A stretch of 64,000 bases of DNA from Ramazzottius varieornatus. Taxonomy: Eukaryota; Tardigrada; Eutardigrada; Parachela; Ramazzottiidae. The stretch covers positions 3,613,324 to 3,677,323 of the forward strand of contig BDGG01000001.1 of the NCBI GenBank assembly GCA_001949185.1, read 5' to 3'. The notes under the pieces were generated by a model that did not search any database, was not told the origin of the DNA, and worked only from the letters and a program-made list of their open reading frames with translations. Positions 44,120 to 55,509 of this stretch are shown here, piece by piece (the stretch's first letter is position 1; the number at the start of each line of letters is the position of its first letter). The position numbers were made by a program, and so were the translations under genes.

Positions 44120-47015
44120 ATGGCGGAGAACAGGATTATTGGATTGACATTCCGGAGTAATATTTTATTCTCGTTATTATGTCTAGGATATACAAGAAGC
44201 CAGGTGAACATCATCGGTATGCCTCGATCCGAGCTGAACGTGGATCTCACTATCAAGAATGGCTCCGGAAGTGAAATCGACACACGACGACCTCTTGGAC
44301 CCTATCCTGTGGGAACTACGCTGACGATCTTTTGTGAAACCAAGCATCCGGTCATTTCTCATCTAGCATGGTAAGTTCGCGTCGCATTCTTCAACGCCCT
44401 CTCCGAAAGCTTTTGTAGTGGTTGCTTTTCGTTATTTTTCCAAATAATTTGTGTTCGCTGGAGCTGTATCCGAAAGTTGGGAAACTAAACCCCACCTACG
44501 TACGTTTAAACCTTATACGGGCACGGTGTAAGCGTATGCAGGTGGCCGGTCGCAAAGCTAGTTTCGTTCTGATTGACGTTATTGTTTTCTGCTTTGTAGG
44601 TCTCGAGATGGGATTGAATACTACGGTACTGTCTCGCGATTTTCCGACGGACTGTTGCAGAACGAGCTAAAGTTAACAATCAGCCCAGCTGACAAGTCCT
44701 CGGAATATAAATGTCGTGGCCTCAACCTTCGTTACGACCCAGTTGTCGAAAAGAGTGTGCGGTTGGAGATTAGGGGTAAGTCTGAGTGACTATGGAACAA
44801 AAGCAAGCACGTAACCTATTCTTCTACTTCTCTTTTCAAGATCAAGCTCAAGTGTCGTTCTCCGCCAGCATTCTTCCCCTCAATGGGACGTTCAAGGCGA
44901 ACGACACCGTCAGCCTGCGATGCTTGGCGCAGGGTTCTCGTGGACCTGCGATCATCACATGGTGGAAAGACAACAGGCTGATGAACGAGACAAACGTTTC
45001 TGCCACACCAGGTAACCGGAAGTTAGAAATCAGCGTACCTGTATAACGGAAGAACTATAAAAGTAGCACCGGTAATTATTTATTAGATTTTCTTTTCACG
45101 TTGGAGTTCTGTGCTGTTGATTGAGTCATGGGAGAGTCTTGTCCATCAAATTCTCAAGCACCGATGGCTAATCACGTTGCCTTGACTTTAATCGAAACGG
45201 CGAATTACTTTGAAATACCCAAGTCTGTTTGTTTATTGACATAATATTGAAGGCATGGATCAACGGCGGAGTAAAGCTTAATTTCTTATGCAGGCATAAC
45301 TGTCCGCAATGGCATTACCAACACAGAGTCTTACCTCACTTTCAAGGCTGCCACTACCGACGACGGCGTCACCATTTTCTGCCGAGCCATGTCGGCATTG
45401 TCGCAGATGAACGAGAACGCCACCGCAGAAGCCACCCTCAAGCTGGAAATTTACTGTAAGAAAATGCGGAAACTCGAGAAAATATCAACATAGAAATTAA
45501 TAATGAAAAAATATTCAGCTAGGAAAAGACTATAATGATAATTCCTTCTAGATTTACCGTACGCTCATATTACAAGAAACGATACCATATTTTCCAAAGA
45601 GAATGGTCCGATAAACATCCCGTGTTCAATCAGAGCTCATCCATCTGTTGATAAAGTTCGCTGGTACCGGAACGACAAGCTGATCTACGAGGACAAGATG
45701 AAGAACCCTTTGACACCTCCCTCTGCGAACGACAGTATTACTACAACCACCTCTATTCCAAGTTTCAGCGACCTGCAGACCAATGCACTGCGGATTCTGC
45801 AGGTCTCGCGGGGAGACGTAGGGATGTATTCTTGTGAAGCGCACAACAGCGCAGGATGGGGACCTCGAAGCAACCAGGTCGAAGTGAAAGTGCAATGTAG
45901 GTCGAACCGTGAGTCTCTCCAAAAAGTAATTCGGTCAAAAAGCTTGGTCTTTCTTCTCTGTAGATAAGCCGGGACCAGCGAAGACAGCAAAGCAGCAGAC
46001 CTCGACGGAAGTACATGCTGCGGAGGGAGAGAAGGTAACGTTGACTTGCTCCGTGGCAGACCCCGGGAACCCTCCATCCTTTACGTTCATCTGGAGAAAA
46101 GAAGGCGCGTTCCTCAGTCGTGGACACGTCCACACCATCAATTCTGTCCATGACAAACACTTTGGATTGTATACCTGCGCGCCATACAATGGCGCAGGTG
46201 AAGGCGACGCCGCTTCCATCAACTTGACCAGAAAAGGTAGGCTGGTTCATCGTGAAGCTGCTCGCCACCGAGGGTAAACAGATTTTGCAACAAATTTTGC
46301 TCTTATCGTAGTGGAAGAACCCGTTCTACAATCCGCCGAAAGTAACCTTCTGATCGGTGCCAGTGTTACCGGCATCGTCGCGGGAACCATTCTTCTGGCC
46401 ATCGTGATATGGTGCTTATGTTCAAGCAAGACTTGTCGGAGAAATAAGCAGGTAAGAAAAGCAAAAGTGAATGGGCCAGATGTTCACAAATAAAAGTGAC
46501 TGGATTCGAATATTGGAAATCTATTGTACAACATTAACAAGGAGACAGATATAATCTGGAAAGTGTTTGGGAAAACTGTAACAAAAAAGGCGGTATGGGA
46601 AAGTGACACGAGATACGTATTCCATGGATGGATGGGTGTCCTTCGCCACGCTGACTACCAAGATCCGACACATACGCTCATTGCATAATCAAAAAGCCCG
46701 TTTGTATTTTGACAGAATACCCACTTGACGTCCAAGTTCGCCACGGCGTATCCGCCTTTGACTCTGCCATCTCTGCCACGACCTCATCTCATAACAAATC
46801 CACAATCATCCACTTTGTCTCGCGAAAATCATCTGGGACGCCCAAACATCAACAAACCTGGCTCCACCACATGCGCCACGGGCGGCTTCATCTTTGGTAA
46901 CTCTTATACTAATAACAGCAATACCTCTGTCGCAAGAGCAAATTACTATCCAACCTGGTACTCGCAGCGAACTGACCAAACCAATTCGTATTTGGAAAGG
47001 AATTATAGATATTAA
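44120..47015 (+). CDS. Four-Ig-domain transmembrane protein (nephrin/Side-like)
   Basis: Type I membrane protein of the immunoglobulin superfamily. Eight exons join in phase: 44120-44370, 44600-44775, 44841-45011, 45294-45455, 45552-45896, 45964-46236, 46312-46451 and 46715-47015. The start at 44120 gives a signal-peptide-like leader (LTFRSNILFSLLCLGYTRS). Ig1 spans exons 1-2 (LTIFCETKHP, SSEYKCRG), Ig2 exons 3-4 (VSLRCLAQG, TIFCRAMS), Ig3 exon 5 (INIPCSIRAH, GMYSCEAHNSAGWG) and Ig4 exon 6 (VTLTCSVADPGNPP, GLYTCAPYNGAGEGD). Exon 7 holds the membrane helix VTGIVAGTILLAIVIWCLC and a basic stop-transfer sequence, exon 8 a Ser/Thr/Asn-rich tail of about 100 residues with several Tyr. The domain style resembles nephrin/kirre or Sidestep adhesion receptors; exact orthology is not established, and a missed upstream Ig exon is possible. 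Confidence 0.8.
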
Positions 47016-47305
47016 TTCATCGAGTTTCCCAGCTCTTCTTCCGCACCTCTGTTCTTCGGTCCTCCGTATTAGCTGCTTCCTCTAGACACAGGTCGGTCAC
47101 TGTACGCGTTGTTTTTGTTGATATGCCAGATAAATAATCAAAATAAATAAATAATTTCGTATGGACATCAGCAGCTCTCTGGCGATGCGGACCTGCGTAC
47201 AGTCTGCGTGTTGGTGCTGCATTCCGTAAGAAACGACTATGAATGTCCCAGTGTTCCTTTGAGAGACTATAACTCAATGACCTTTCGCAGTCAACTTCTT
47301 TGGCT

Positions 47306-48044
47306 ATGTCTGAACCTTTGGTCCGGTACCCGACAGTGGTCATGATTACATCGTCCGTGGAGACCTGTACGGGTATTTTTGGCCTGGCCTGCAACGCCTT
47401 GAACGCTCTTTTGGGTATGTTCTATTTTGCTCCTTCTGTTTTTGCTCAGGTTCTTCTGAACGAGTTGCTTCATTGTAGCGTACAAGGTAGAAGGCTATCG
47501 TCAGCTTCTTGCGGCGTATTGGTCTTCGGAGAAGTCCGCGGAGACCTTACTGGACCTGACCAATTGCCTCATTCTCCTGGCGGCAGGAAAGAAGGGGAAG
47601 GCAGTAGCTCGTCAGCAAGTTGGCGAAGAGCTCAACACGTTCTTCACCGACTTTCTGACGTGGAACACCATGGGCGCCATAGTTTCCGCATTGCAGTTTA
47701 TCTTTCTGGCGGTTGAGATTATATTCTTGACCGAAGAGCAAACGAAAATGACAGGTATCCGATGGCTGACAGCTCTTCCGCTCATGAAAACAACAATGGT
47801 CCTGCTCATACAGTGTTTCGCGGTCTGTCTTGACATGATACCCTGGTGGGAACTTCCTCCTGTCAGGAAAGTATGGAAGGTAGTGAAGATGTACCTCCAG
47901 CGAGACCAGGAAGTGGACGTTCCACCTTTCTCACGTCGCCGCAGAAGGAATGGCTTCTGCCGCATAGATACCCTCATTTCGAAAGCACCGACCACTGCAC
48001 AGACGAGCGTTCGTTCTGAGACCTTTGTTGATCAGAAATTATAA
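47306..48044 (+). CDS. Unknown protein with two probable membrane spans
   Basis: Two exons, 47306-47414 and 47479-48044, give 224 residues in phase. The N-terminal half is helical (VEGYRQLLAAYWSSEKSAET, LLDLTNCLILLAAGKKG). Two hydrophobic stretches follow, IVSALQFIFLAVEIIFL and MKTTMVLLIQCFAVCLDMI, then a basic tail with SRRRRRNG. A membrane-elongation protein of the PEX11 type has a loosely similar helix-span-helix-span order, but I see no specific sequence match, so I leave it unnamed. It begins 290 bp after the Ig-domain gene. Confidence 0.55.
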
Positions 48045-48326
48045 CTTTCATCTTTCTTGGGCCATTCATGAAACTGTACTTCGTGGTGGAAAACACCTGC
48101 ATGATCAACTTAACTTAGTTTATGTTTTCTCGATACTGTGAACAAGTTCGCTCAAAAGAGACCGAAAGATAGAACCAAAAACGGCTGAAATAAGAAAATC
48201 AAATTTCGCAGCTACGGAGTATTCCAGACTATCAACAACTTATGTAGAGATCACAACCAAGAGCTCAAGAGAACCCAAAGCTAAAAGCTGTACGTTTAAA
48301 CAACCAGTCTATGTCAGAAGAAAAAA
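48045..48326. other. Convergent 3' flanks
   Basis: Short interval between the stop codons of the membrane protein (plus) and the secreted Ser/Thr-rich protein (minus). No additional feature was seen. Confidence 0.4.
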
Positions 48327-49562
48327 CTAGATAAAGCGATGAACGGTGGGCTTTCCGCTGTTCCCATTCCTTGACTTGGTTGGCTTCTTCTTATTCGTTG
48401 CCTGCAACAGATCGTTAATGACGGCAACGACAGGACTAGAGGAATTATTAGAAATGGTCAAAGTGATGGGTCTGTTGGTTGATTGTGAGGAAACAGTGGT
48501 GGAATCTCGAGTTATCGAAGTGGCAACTGAAGATGATGGTAACGTCCACGTTTGGCTAGTGGTGGTACTCGTACTCGAAGTGTCAGCAGACGACGGATCA
48601 GCTTCATCACTGGTGGCTGTGGTAGTTGACCCGGAAGTTGTCGTCCTGGACCCGGAAGAAGACGATTCGTCAGTGTTGGAGGAAGGAGCTCCGGTAGTTT
48701 GGATCACTCCAGTAGTTCTTCTGGAAGGTCGTGATGATCGTGTGGTGCTGTCATCTGGCGACGAGGAAGTGGTTGAGTCTGTTGGCTCTTCAGTGCGCGA
48801 GTTGTCCGGGGTGCTGCCGCTGGTGCGCGTCTTGTCCGGGGTGACGTTGTTATCAGGAAATAGGATGAGGATGTTTGGCGCTCCTCCAGCATTCTCGTTT
48901 CCTGGTTGGTTGTTATAACCTGTACCTTCTTGAGAGTTGGCAGAGTTGTCCACTGCTCTGTTGTTGTTAGAGGAAGGCTGTCCGTAAGGTGTGTTGTTGC
49001 CTTGAGTTCCTCCTATTTCCGGGTTCGCGCCTTCTTCAGCAGGGTCAACTGGCTGCTCCACCATCGTCGGGTCCACCACCATCGTCGGGTCCACCACCAT
49101 TGTAGGATCCACCATCACCGGATCCACCACAGCTGGATCAATCACGCTCATGCCAATACCTGCTCACAGGACAACGGAAGAAAATTAATTATCGTGAGAA
49201 TGGTCCTAAATCTCAGTGAAAATATTCAATCTGGAAGCGCTCGAAATAGTTCTGTCGGCAAAATATTACCTGGATAGTTCATGGCATAGCCCCGTCCGAA
49301 TCTACCACCGAATGGTCCTCCCATGTATGGATTCCTCCAAAAGCCGGGACGGAAACCACGACGGAAACCACGACGGAAACCAGGACCACCTGTAAGTTCA
49401 AAAAAGAACTGAGGATAAAAACGCAGCAAATCAGTCAATCAAACGGAGGGGCACGAAGGACAAAGTTTACAGAAACTTACCGAATTGGTAACCAGGAAAT
49501 CCCAAGACAGATCCTGTGCTAATCACAGCTATAAACAACAGGAGACATGTGCTGAATGCCAT
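48327..49562 (-). CDS. Secreted Ser/Thr-rich, mucin-like protein with short repeats
   Basis: Three exons, 49481-49562, 49270-49389 and 48327-49159, join in phase to about 344 residues. Exon 1 is a signal peptide (MAFSTCLLLFIAVISTGSVL, then GFPG). Exon 2 encodes a Gly/Arg/Phe-rich segment with GFRRGFRRGFRPGF. Exon 3 starts with VDPTMV repeats, continues through an Asn/Gln/Gly-rich part (NNNRAVDNSANSQEG) and then a long Ser/Thr/Asp-rich region dense in potential O-glycosylation sites, ending in a basic tail. There is no enzymatic domain. Such composition is typical of extracellular matrix, cuticle or mucous proteins; the precise role is unknown. Low-complexity composition makes homology unlikely to be detectable outside close relatives. 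Confidence 0.7.
49063..49125 (-). repeat. Codon-level 18-bp tandem repeat (VDPTMV)
   Basis: The 18-bp unit around ACCATCGTCGGGTCCACC is repeated at least three times with minor changes, plus degenerate flanking units, encoding consecutive VDPTMV hexapeptides in the secreted protein. The length is a multiple of three, so copy-number change would keep the frame. Confidence 0.8.
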
Positions 49563-50219
49563 TGTGACGGAGTATGGAAACGAAAGGGATCAGGGTAATC
49601 CAAAAGGATAAAAAAGGGAGGACTTCCGGGTCTCGAAAAAGCCTACACTCAATCCAGTATGTCTAAAGCACAGACACAAGCTTCGCTTCGAATAAAATGC
49701 GACCTCGAAATTTGAACGCCAATATCAGCGTCTCAGACTCTGCTCTCTGAGTTTTACCAGTTGGAATCGGCTGCGAAAATACAAAAGGTTTATCTTCGAT
49801 GTGATCGCTTGCTTCCTGATTCATATCGTACTATACTTCAACAGCGGGCCCACTGGACAATGGTCACCTGATTTTACAATGACGTCAGCCTCAAGCCTCC
49901 TATTCGTGATCCTCTACGTGTGCGGAATTTCGACTTTGATTGATTGTTTGACCTAGCCATCCATGCAGCTAGTCTAGGCTGTCTAGCCGGCCCCCGACCA
50001 AGACAGCAAAAGGATGTAGAACCGCGAAAGTGATGCTCTGTGGTTCTTCAAAAGTAACCATGGTAGTGCGCCATCGGCAAACGCGGTTTGCAGGGAACTG
50101 AGGAAAGATGTTTCGGTAGCAGCTATTACGCACAGTTGAGTTTCGGGCTGCACCGGAAGTAGGTTAGGGCACTGTAGTACTTTTCGGGACCTGTACTATC
50201 CTATCTTTAATTTTCGTCA
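49563..50219. other. Divergent intergenic region
   Basis: About 660 bp between the starts of the secreted protein (minus) and the phosphatase (plus). It contains no recognisable gene and must hold both promoters. Nothing specific is supported. Confidence 0.4.
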
Positions 50220-51459
50220 ATGGGGCTCAAGAAGCTGAAGTTAGTCAGCCTATTGGACAACCTAATTCAGCGATTATGGCAATGCCGAAACGATGATCAT
50301 GTAGTGCGAATCACTAACTTTACGTACCAGGAAGCTCAGATACTTTGCAATGCCGCCATCGGAGTGCTAAAATCTCAGCCCATGTTGTTACGGCTAAAAG
50401 CCCCGGTCGTCATAGCCGGAGATGTCCATGGACAGTTCAACGATGTCTTGAGGATGTTTGAAGAGAACGGTAGACCAGAAAAAGGACAAAGATATTTATT
50501 TCTGGGTGATTACGTCGACAGAGGACCTCAAAGTGTCGAATGCATGTGTCTGCTTCTTGCATATAAAATCAAGTACCCTCATGATTTCTACTTAATTCGA
50601 GGGAATCACGAAGAGCGACAGTTGAATTCACTTTATGGTTTTCTGGAGGAATGTCAAGCCCACCATTCGCTGAAGCTATGGGATATGCTGAATCGAGTAA
50701 CGTAAAAACCTGCACTGATAAAATAATTATTACTGGTTATTGTACCCACCTTACGTGCACCTGCATACAGCGAACCGCGTGCACATCGCGATGCGCGGGT
50801 ATGCTGGTAGACGCTACCCGGTGACGTTACTTTCTATCTTTGTCCATCTAATGATTCTAATTCCGACGGGCGACGGCCGACGGACTTTCAAATGAACTGA
50901 GTTGTATTCGCAGGTGTTTGACTATCTGCCTATGGGAGGCGTTGTTTCAAACAAGGTATTTTGTGCTCATGGCGGTATCGGACCGAACCTTGACAATCTT
51001 TCGCAGATAGACGCGATACGGCGACCCAACAAGGGGACGGCGGGAAAAGGCGTCGCATGTGATCTGATGTGGGCCGATCCAGATCCCAACACCAGTGTTT
51101 GGAGAAGGAACGAAGCACGGAATGTATCCTACATGTATGGGAAGAACCAAGTGCACGACTTTCTCCTAAAGAATAACCTGAAGTTCATCTGTCGAGCTCA
51201 CGAACAACCGGACAGCGAAGGATACGCCTACCCGTTCTATCCGGATACCACCGTTCTGACGATCTTTTCGGCACCCGGATATGAAAACTCTGGGTCCGAT
51301 GGCGCTGTAGTTCATCTTGATGCAGAGTGCGTACCTACAATCAAGACGTTGCAGTACATCAAAACGCAAAGCCGTGAAGCTCCGCATAAAGGAAACCAAC
51401 CGAGGTCCAGTGCTTCGCGGAAAAGAGAGCTGGAGGTGGATCACGATCATGAGAGTTGA
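50220..51459 (+). CDS. Divergent PP1-like serine/threonine phosphatase
   Basis: Catalytic subunit of the PPP family, closest to PP1. Two exons, 50220-50696 and 50914-51459, give 340 residues. The metal-binding motifs are intact: GDVHGQ, GDYVDRG, RGNHE, a His in CAHGG and a His in CRAHE. The scaffold YLFLGDYVDRGPQSVE and LLLAYKIKYPHDFYLIRGNH is very PP1-like. Differences are striking downstream: the usual CRAHQVVEDGYEF is CRAHEQPDSEGYAY, and the SAPNYCGEFDNAG loop is SAPGYENSGSDGA, removing the Cys that reacts with microcystin-type inhibitors. The C-terminus is basic (SSASRKRELE). It is probably an active, lineage-specific paralogue; many animals have germline-specific PP1 variants, but expression cannot be inferred. 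Confidence 0.85.
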
Positions 51460-52089
51460 ACCCTAGCCTACGAAATAACCCAGTGCCTGTTGGCCTCCGA
51501 TCACTTTGATCGTACTTTGTTCCTCTATTAATGCAAACTCTTTTACCGAAGTTTTTTCAGTCTCCCAGCTAAAATGAGTGTAAGCCGGTGAGAACTAAAA
51601 CTAGAGGACTAAACTGCCCACTTCGTAACAAAGCAGAACGGACGCGAGAAAGCTTTGAGTGCATAGTCTTTACGGCAGAATACGTTACAAGGTCCGTTAT
51701 AGAGCAGCTAACCTACCGTAGTTCGTCGCATGTGAATTGTGAATCTGATCTTACCATGAACTCGAGCATGATCAGGCAGTTCCACAGGTATACTGTACCT
51801 CGAAGATAGGGAGATCAAGTCAAGATCTGGTTTTTTAACGCAGCATCAACCAGAAATACTTATTCCTATTGGCGCTACAGTTTTCTTCCCATTTCTTAAC
51901 TCCTAAGTCTTCCAAGCTGGCTCGATCTGCTTCCAAACCCGGATTCTCCTGCGTGTGAAACCTGGACTGTGCAAATTCAACCCTATGCACGACCGAGTCA
52001 ACGTTGGGAAGACGGAAGCAAGTTTGAATGTTGGCACGAGCCCGAGAGTATCTTGACACCGTTTTTCCTCTTCACTGTACGCAGAAATT
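51460..52089. other. Intergenic, nothing recognised
   Basis: About 630 bp between the phosphatase and RAP1GDS1. An acceptor-like TGTACGCAG ends just before the RAP1GDS1 start at 52090, suggesting an untranslated first exon in this interval. Confidence 0.4.
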
Positions 52090-54075
52090 ATGAGTTTGAA
52101 TCCTGCTGTCCCTGATGCGGAGAAAACATCGTCGAAAGATCTGTTGGACCTAAAGACGGTGATCAACCATCTTGGGGCGTTAAAGTCCACATCGCCGACT
52201 AACCTCGAGCGCGTCTGTCAGGAAATCTGCACTCCTTCGTCTGTTAGCTCACTGCAGCACCATCTTGATGCATCCTTTCTGCTAGACACCGATGTGGTTA
52301 CTCTGATAGCTGAACTGAGTAAGTCGGGCTACGGACGACAGTCACTTGGGTTTCTTCTTCCATCCCTTGTCATTCTAGTAAAGAATTCCGAGTTCGCGCC
52401 GAAGACTATCCGTCAGATTTACCGAGCCATTGGTAATCTATGCTACGAGAACGACGCCGCGAGACAACTCGTCCTGGATAATGGAGGAATTCCTGTTCTG
52501 CTTGACACCCTTCGTACGATCTTACAGGACCATAGTATTCCTGAGCGGGACCTGATGGTGAATACCGCGGTGGGTTGCGTGAATAATGTGAGCAACGACC
52601 ACGATGTCTGTCAAGAAGCCTTACTAAATTCTGGTTATTTGAATGTCCTGGCCGATATCCTCTCCGACGAGAGCCTTCCTTCGTGCCACCGTTCAGCAGT
52701 GGAGCAGTTAAACGTGCTGGCAGATACTTCGATGGAAACACGCCAGCAGATCGCGCATCTACCTGTTGCTTCCGGTCTCGTTTCCTTTCTAAAGACTGGT
52801 GATTCGGAAGATTACCTCGAAGATATCGTTGACCTTCTTTCTACCATGCTGATTTCCGACAACGCTGTTGGAGAACTAACGAAAAGAGATTGTCTGGAGA
52901 TTTTGGTGGGTGTCATTGAAAAGGAAAGCACGATGGAAAGTGTTCTTGCCTCTGCGGGTAATATTCTGGTGGAGTTGACTGCAAGAGAAAGCTTGCAAGA
53001 TGGACCTGACAGTGAATTTTTGGTCGCGGAAGCGTCCCTGTGGTTAGCTGGCATCAAAGACAAGGCCTGGCTCAGGACGGTCGCGGCTCTTGTCATCGGG
53101 AATTTGTCGAGAAGTGAAGCGGCATGCCAGAGAAACTATGGACTCAAGCCTGACGGTAAACGGACCATTCCGGAAGTTCTTCTGTGTATCCTTGGTGAGA
53201 CAGTAAACTCTCCTTCTGCTTCGAAATCCAGCTGCGGTAAGCACGAAATCCTCACCCTTTTTTTGAATCAGCAAAGTTTTTTTATGGGTATTTTTGTTAT
53301 GGGACTCTGTTTTGCAGGAAATGACCAACCGGAAGTTGATCCAGTTCTGCAGCTTCAGTACGCGCTGCTGTCGGCTGTTAAGAATCTATGTACACCGGAG
53401 CAAGTTCGACGAATGGTTCTACCCTATGCAGTTTTTCCTCTTGTCAAGGTGATGGATAGCTTCGATCAACGGGATATCAGCAAGCACGAAGTTCCTGTTG
53501 TCGCGAAACTTCTCGCCTTGACTCGTATGTTTATCAGTACCGCACCAGCTTCAGATCAGAGCCCTACGCCGCGTTCGTTCGATGATGGACAGTTGGCTAA
53601 GTTTAGTTTCAAATATGGCACTACTTCCGGTCTGGTGGAAGAACCGCTGAAACTATTGTGCGCGATGGTCAAGAGTGCAGAGAGCCGGTACCGTTTGGTC
53701 GAAACATTGGTTAATGCCGGATTGATTTCTTTTGTAAACCACTTGTTGATTAGTGATCTGCAGAGCAGAGTTGGCGCCATAGTATTCTTGTCGATGCTGC
53801 TGGAGAAGGACAACGTTGCATCATTGCTCAAACGAGAACTGCTGGAATCCGACTTCTTCAAAAACCTGCTAGAAACTGCTGTGATGCCTTTGCTGAAGCC
53901 CGACGTGCAGAGGATAATCTTATTGCTTCTCCAGAAGCTAGCAGCGGACCAAGACCTCAAGGCAAGGATAAAAGAAATCGATTTGAGTTTCTTGTTAGAC
54001 TCGTGTCGGGAGTATTCGTCAAACCCGGAAATGTGCTCGTTAGTCGAAGAACTTACACTTGAGTTAGAGTCTTGA
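52090..54075 (+). CDS. RAP1GDS1: RAP1GDS1 / SmgGDS armadillo-repeat protein
   Basis: SmgGDS binds small GTPases with a polybasic tail (Rho, Rap), acting as chaperone and atypical exchange factor in the cytosol. The open frame of 661 codons contains one intron, 53237-53317 (GCG/GTAAGC to TTGCAG/GAA), of 81 bp without stops; the spliced protein is about 634 residues, near the family length. It is built of helical armadillo repeats throughout, for example QIYRAIGNLCYENDAARQLV, and MVNTAVGCVNNVSNDHDVCQ. The conserved SRYRLVETLVNAGLISFVN block lies in the C-terminal half. The start at 52090 is followed directly by the first helices. Its 3' end is 112 bp from the convergent POLR1C. Confidence 0.88.
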   Translation: MSLNPAVPDAEKTSSKDLLDLKTVINHLGALKSTSPTNLERVCQEICTPSSVSSLQHHLDASFLLDTDVVTLIAELSKSGYGRQSLGFLLPSLVILVKNSEFAPKTIRQIYRAIGNLCYENDAARQLVLDNGGIPVLLDTLRTILQDHSIPERDLMVNTAVGCVNNVSNDHDVCQEALLNSGYLNVLADILSDESLPSCHRSAVEQLNVLADTSMETRQQIAHLPVASGLVSFLKTGDSEDYLEDIVDLLSTMLISDNAVGELTKRDCLEILVGVIEKESTMESVLASAGNILVELTARESLQDGPDSEFLVAEASLWLAGIKDKAWLRTVAALVIGNLSRSEAACQRNYGLKPDGKRTIPEVLLCILGETVNSPSASKSSCGKHEILTLFLNQQSFFMGIFVMGLCFAGNDQPEVDPVLQLQYALLSAVKNLCTPEQVRRMVLPYAVFPLVKVMDSFDQRDISKHEVPVVAKLLALTRMFISTAPASDQSPTPRSFDDGQLAKFSFKYGTTSGLVEEPLKLLCAMVKSAESRYRLVETLVNAGLISFVNHLLISDLQSRVGAIVFLSMLLEKDNVASLLKRELLESDFFKNLLETAVMPLLKPDVQRIILLLLQKLAADQDLKARIKEIDLSFLLDSCREYSSNPEMCSLVEELTLELES

Positions 54076-54187
54076 GAGGCCTTCCACAAAATTTCTGTGA
54101 TGAACGTTATCGATTTTTTATCGTTTCGGTAGTTTCTGGACGTTCTGTACAGTACAGTTATTCAACACAATGGGTATCACAGACAAA

Positions 54188-55509
54188 CTAGAACTTGTAG
54201 TCTGTCGTCTCTTCCGCCTTGATGTTATTCCAGTTGGGTTCTTTCGGACAGATGAGGCTCAGAAACTCACATCGCTTCTTCAGTATTTCAATCGCTTGAC
54301 ACACCAACACAGCTGACTGCAGAGCGCCAACCGATTCTACAGTAAACTCAAACTCGTTTTCACGGAAAGCTATCTGCATACAGTCAGACAGTGTAGGATC
54401 CTTCAGTACACCACGACTTCCGGTATACAATCGAGAATCACGAATCACAGCTTTCTCCTGTCCTAAAAATTCAAAAACCAGTCTAGCGAAGTACGACACT
54501 TTGATTGCCAAAATCCAATTCCACGTACCTGCAGTATCTCTTTCCAGAGCGATTAAATCCTTGGGCGTTAAACTTTGGAGACGTCTTGCTTCTTCGTCGT
54601 AAACATTTCGGAGGAGGCGTAGTTCGGGCTTCGGTCGGAACATTGCGGTGGAGACAGGAGAGAACTTGGCGTGGTCCTTCCCAACGCCTTTCACCACATG
54701 AAGCTTGAGCAGCAGTTCCTGTTGAGGGAGAAGAGTGGCAATGAGGATGTTTTCGCTAATTGGTCGGACATTTCGCTTCTCGTCATCGGGCTTCATCGCA
54801 GGGTGGGGAATCTGGAAAACGACTGCATGAAACAACCTTTTGATGAGGTGTACTGTACCCGTACAGTACGCAATAAGGCTTTATATTAGATGACATTGTA
54901 TTCTTAGTTCTCACCAATTTCAGGTGGGACGAGTAGACGTTCACGTTCGGTGGCTTAGCGTCTTTTCGGGCGTTCCTCAACGCTGACGATGTTTTTGTGG
55001 CAGGTATGGAGAGGTCGAAGATCAATGTGGACTCGGGATGTTCAACGGTAGCTCTAGGCAGACGGAATTTGAACTTCCTCGGGTCAGCGCGGAAGGGGAT
55101 CAAACCTAGGCGACTTCCGATATGATCATCGGTGAAAACCGACGTGTTTTGGTACATCAAGACAGTCTCAGCAGCCATCGAAGGAACCTAGAAGACAATG
55201 TACGCCATTAGACCGTCAATTCGTAAAGAATGAGATACGTGCGTAAGTGCATTAACTCACATCACAGAGCAAACTTCTTCGAATGGAATTAGCGATGCAT
55301 GGCTCGACTCCAGTGAGATCAAACTGCAGCACCATCCCGTCTTCGCTGATTTCTCTCACGTTCACCCCGGACGACTCTGTCAGCGTGAAGAATCCCATCA
55401 GGCTAGGTAACTCTTGAGCATTGTTGGATGTGAACAGCGCCGGTTGATGCCGAGTGAGAATACAGCTGAGTCCCGATTGCACAGGTGGATACGTGGTCTG
55501 TGCGGCCAT
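54188..55509 (-). CDS. POLR1C: RNA polymerase I/III subunit RPAC1
   Basis: Alpha-like assembly subunit shared by RNA polymerases I and III (yeast AC40), which dimerises with the AC19 subunit. Exons 55261-55509, 54915-55187, about 54529-54810 and 54188-54465 assemble in order. Diagnostic blocks are MVLQFDLTGVEPCIANSIRR, VPSMAAETVLMYQNTSVF, then GSRLGLIPFRADPRKFKF and VKGVGKDHAKFSPVSTAMFR. EFEFTVESVGALQ near the C-terminus completes the dimerisation domain. The last intron (about 66 bp) is again a stop-free multiple of three. The gene starts 350 bp from the divergent Rubicon gene. Confidence 0.9.

Noticed and set aside
47306-48044. Assignment as peroxisomal PEX11
   Set aside because: Only the alternation of helices and membrane spans is similar; no characteristic PEX11 sequence block could be placed.
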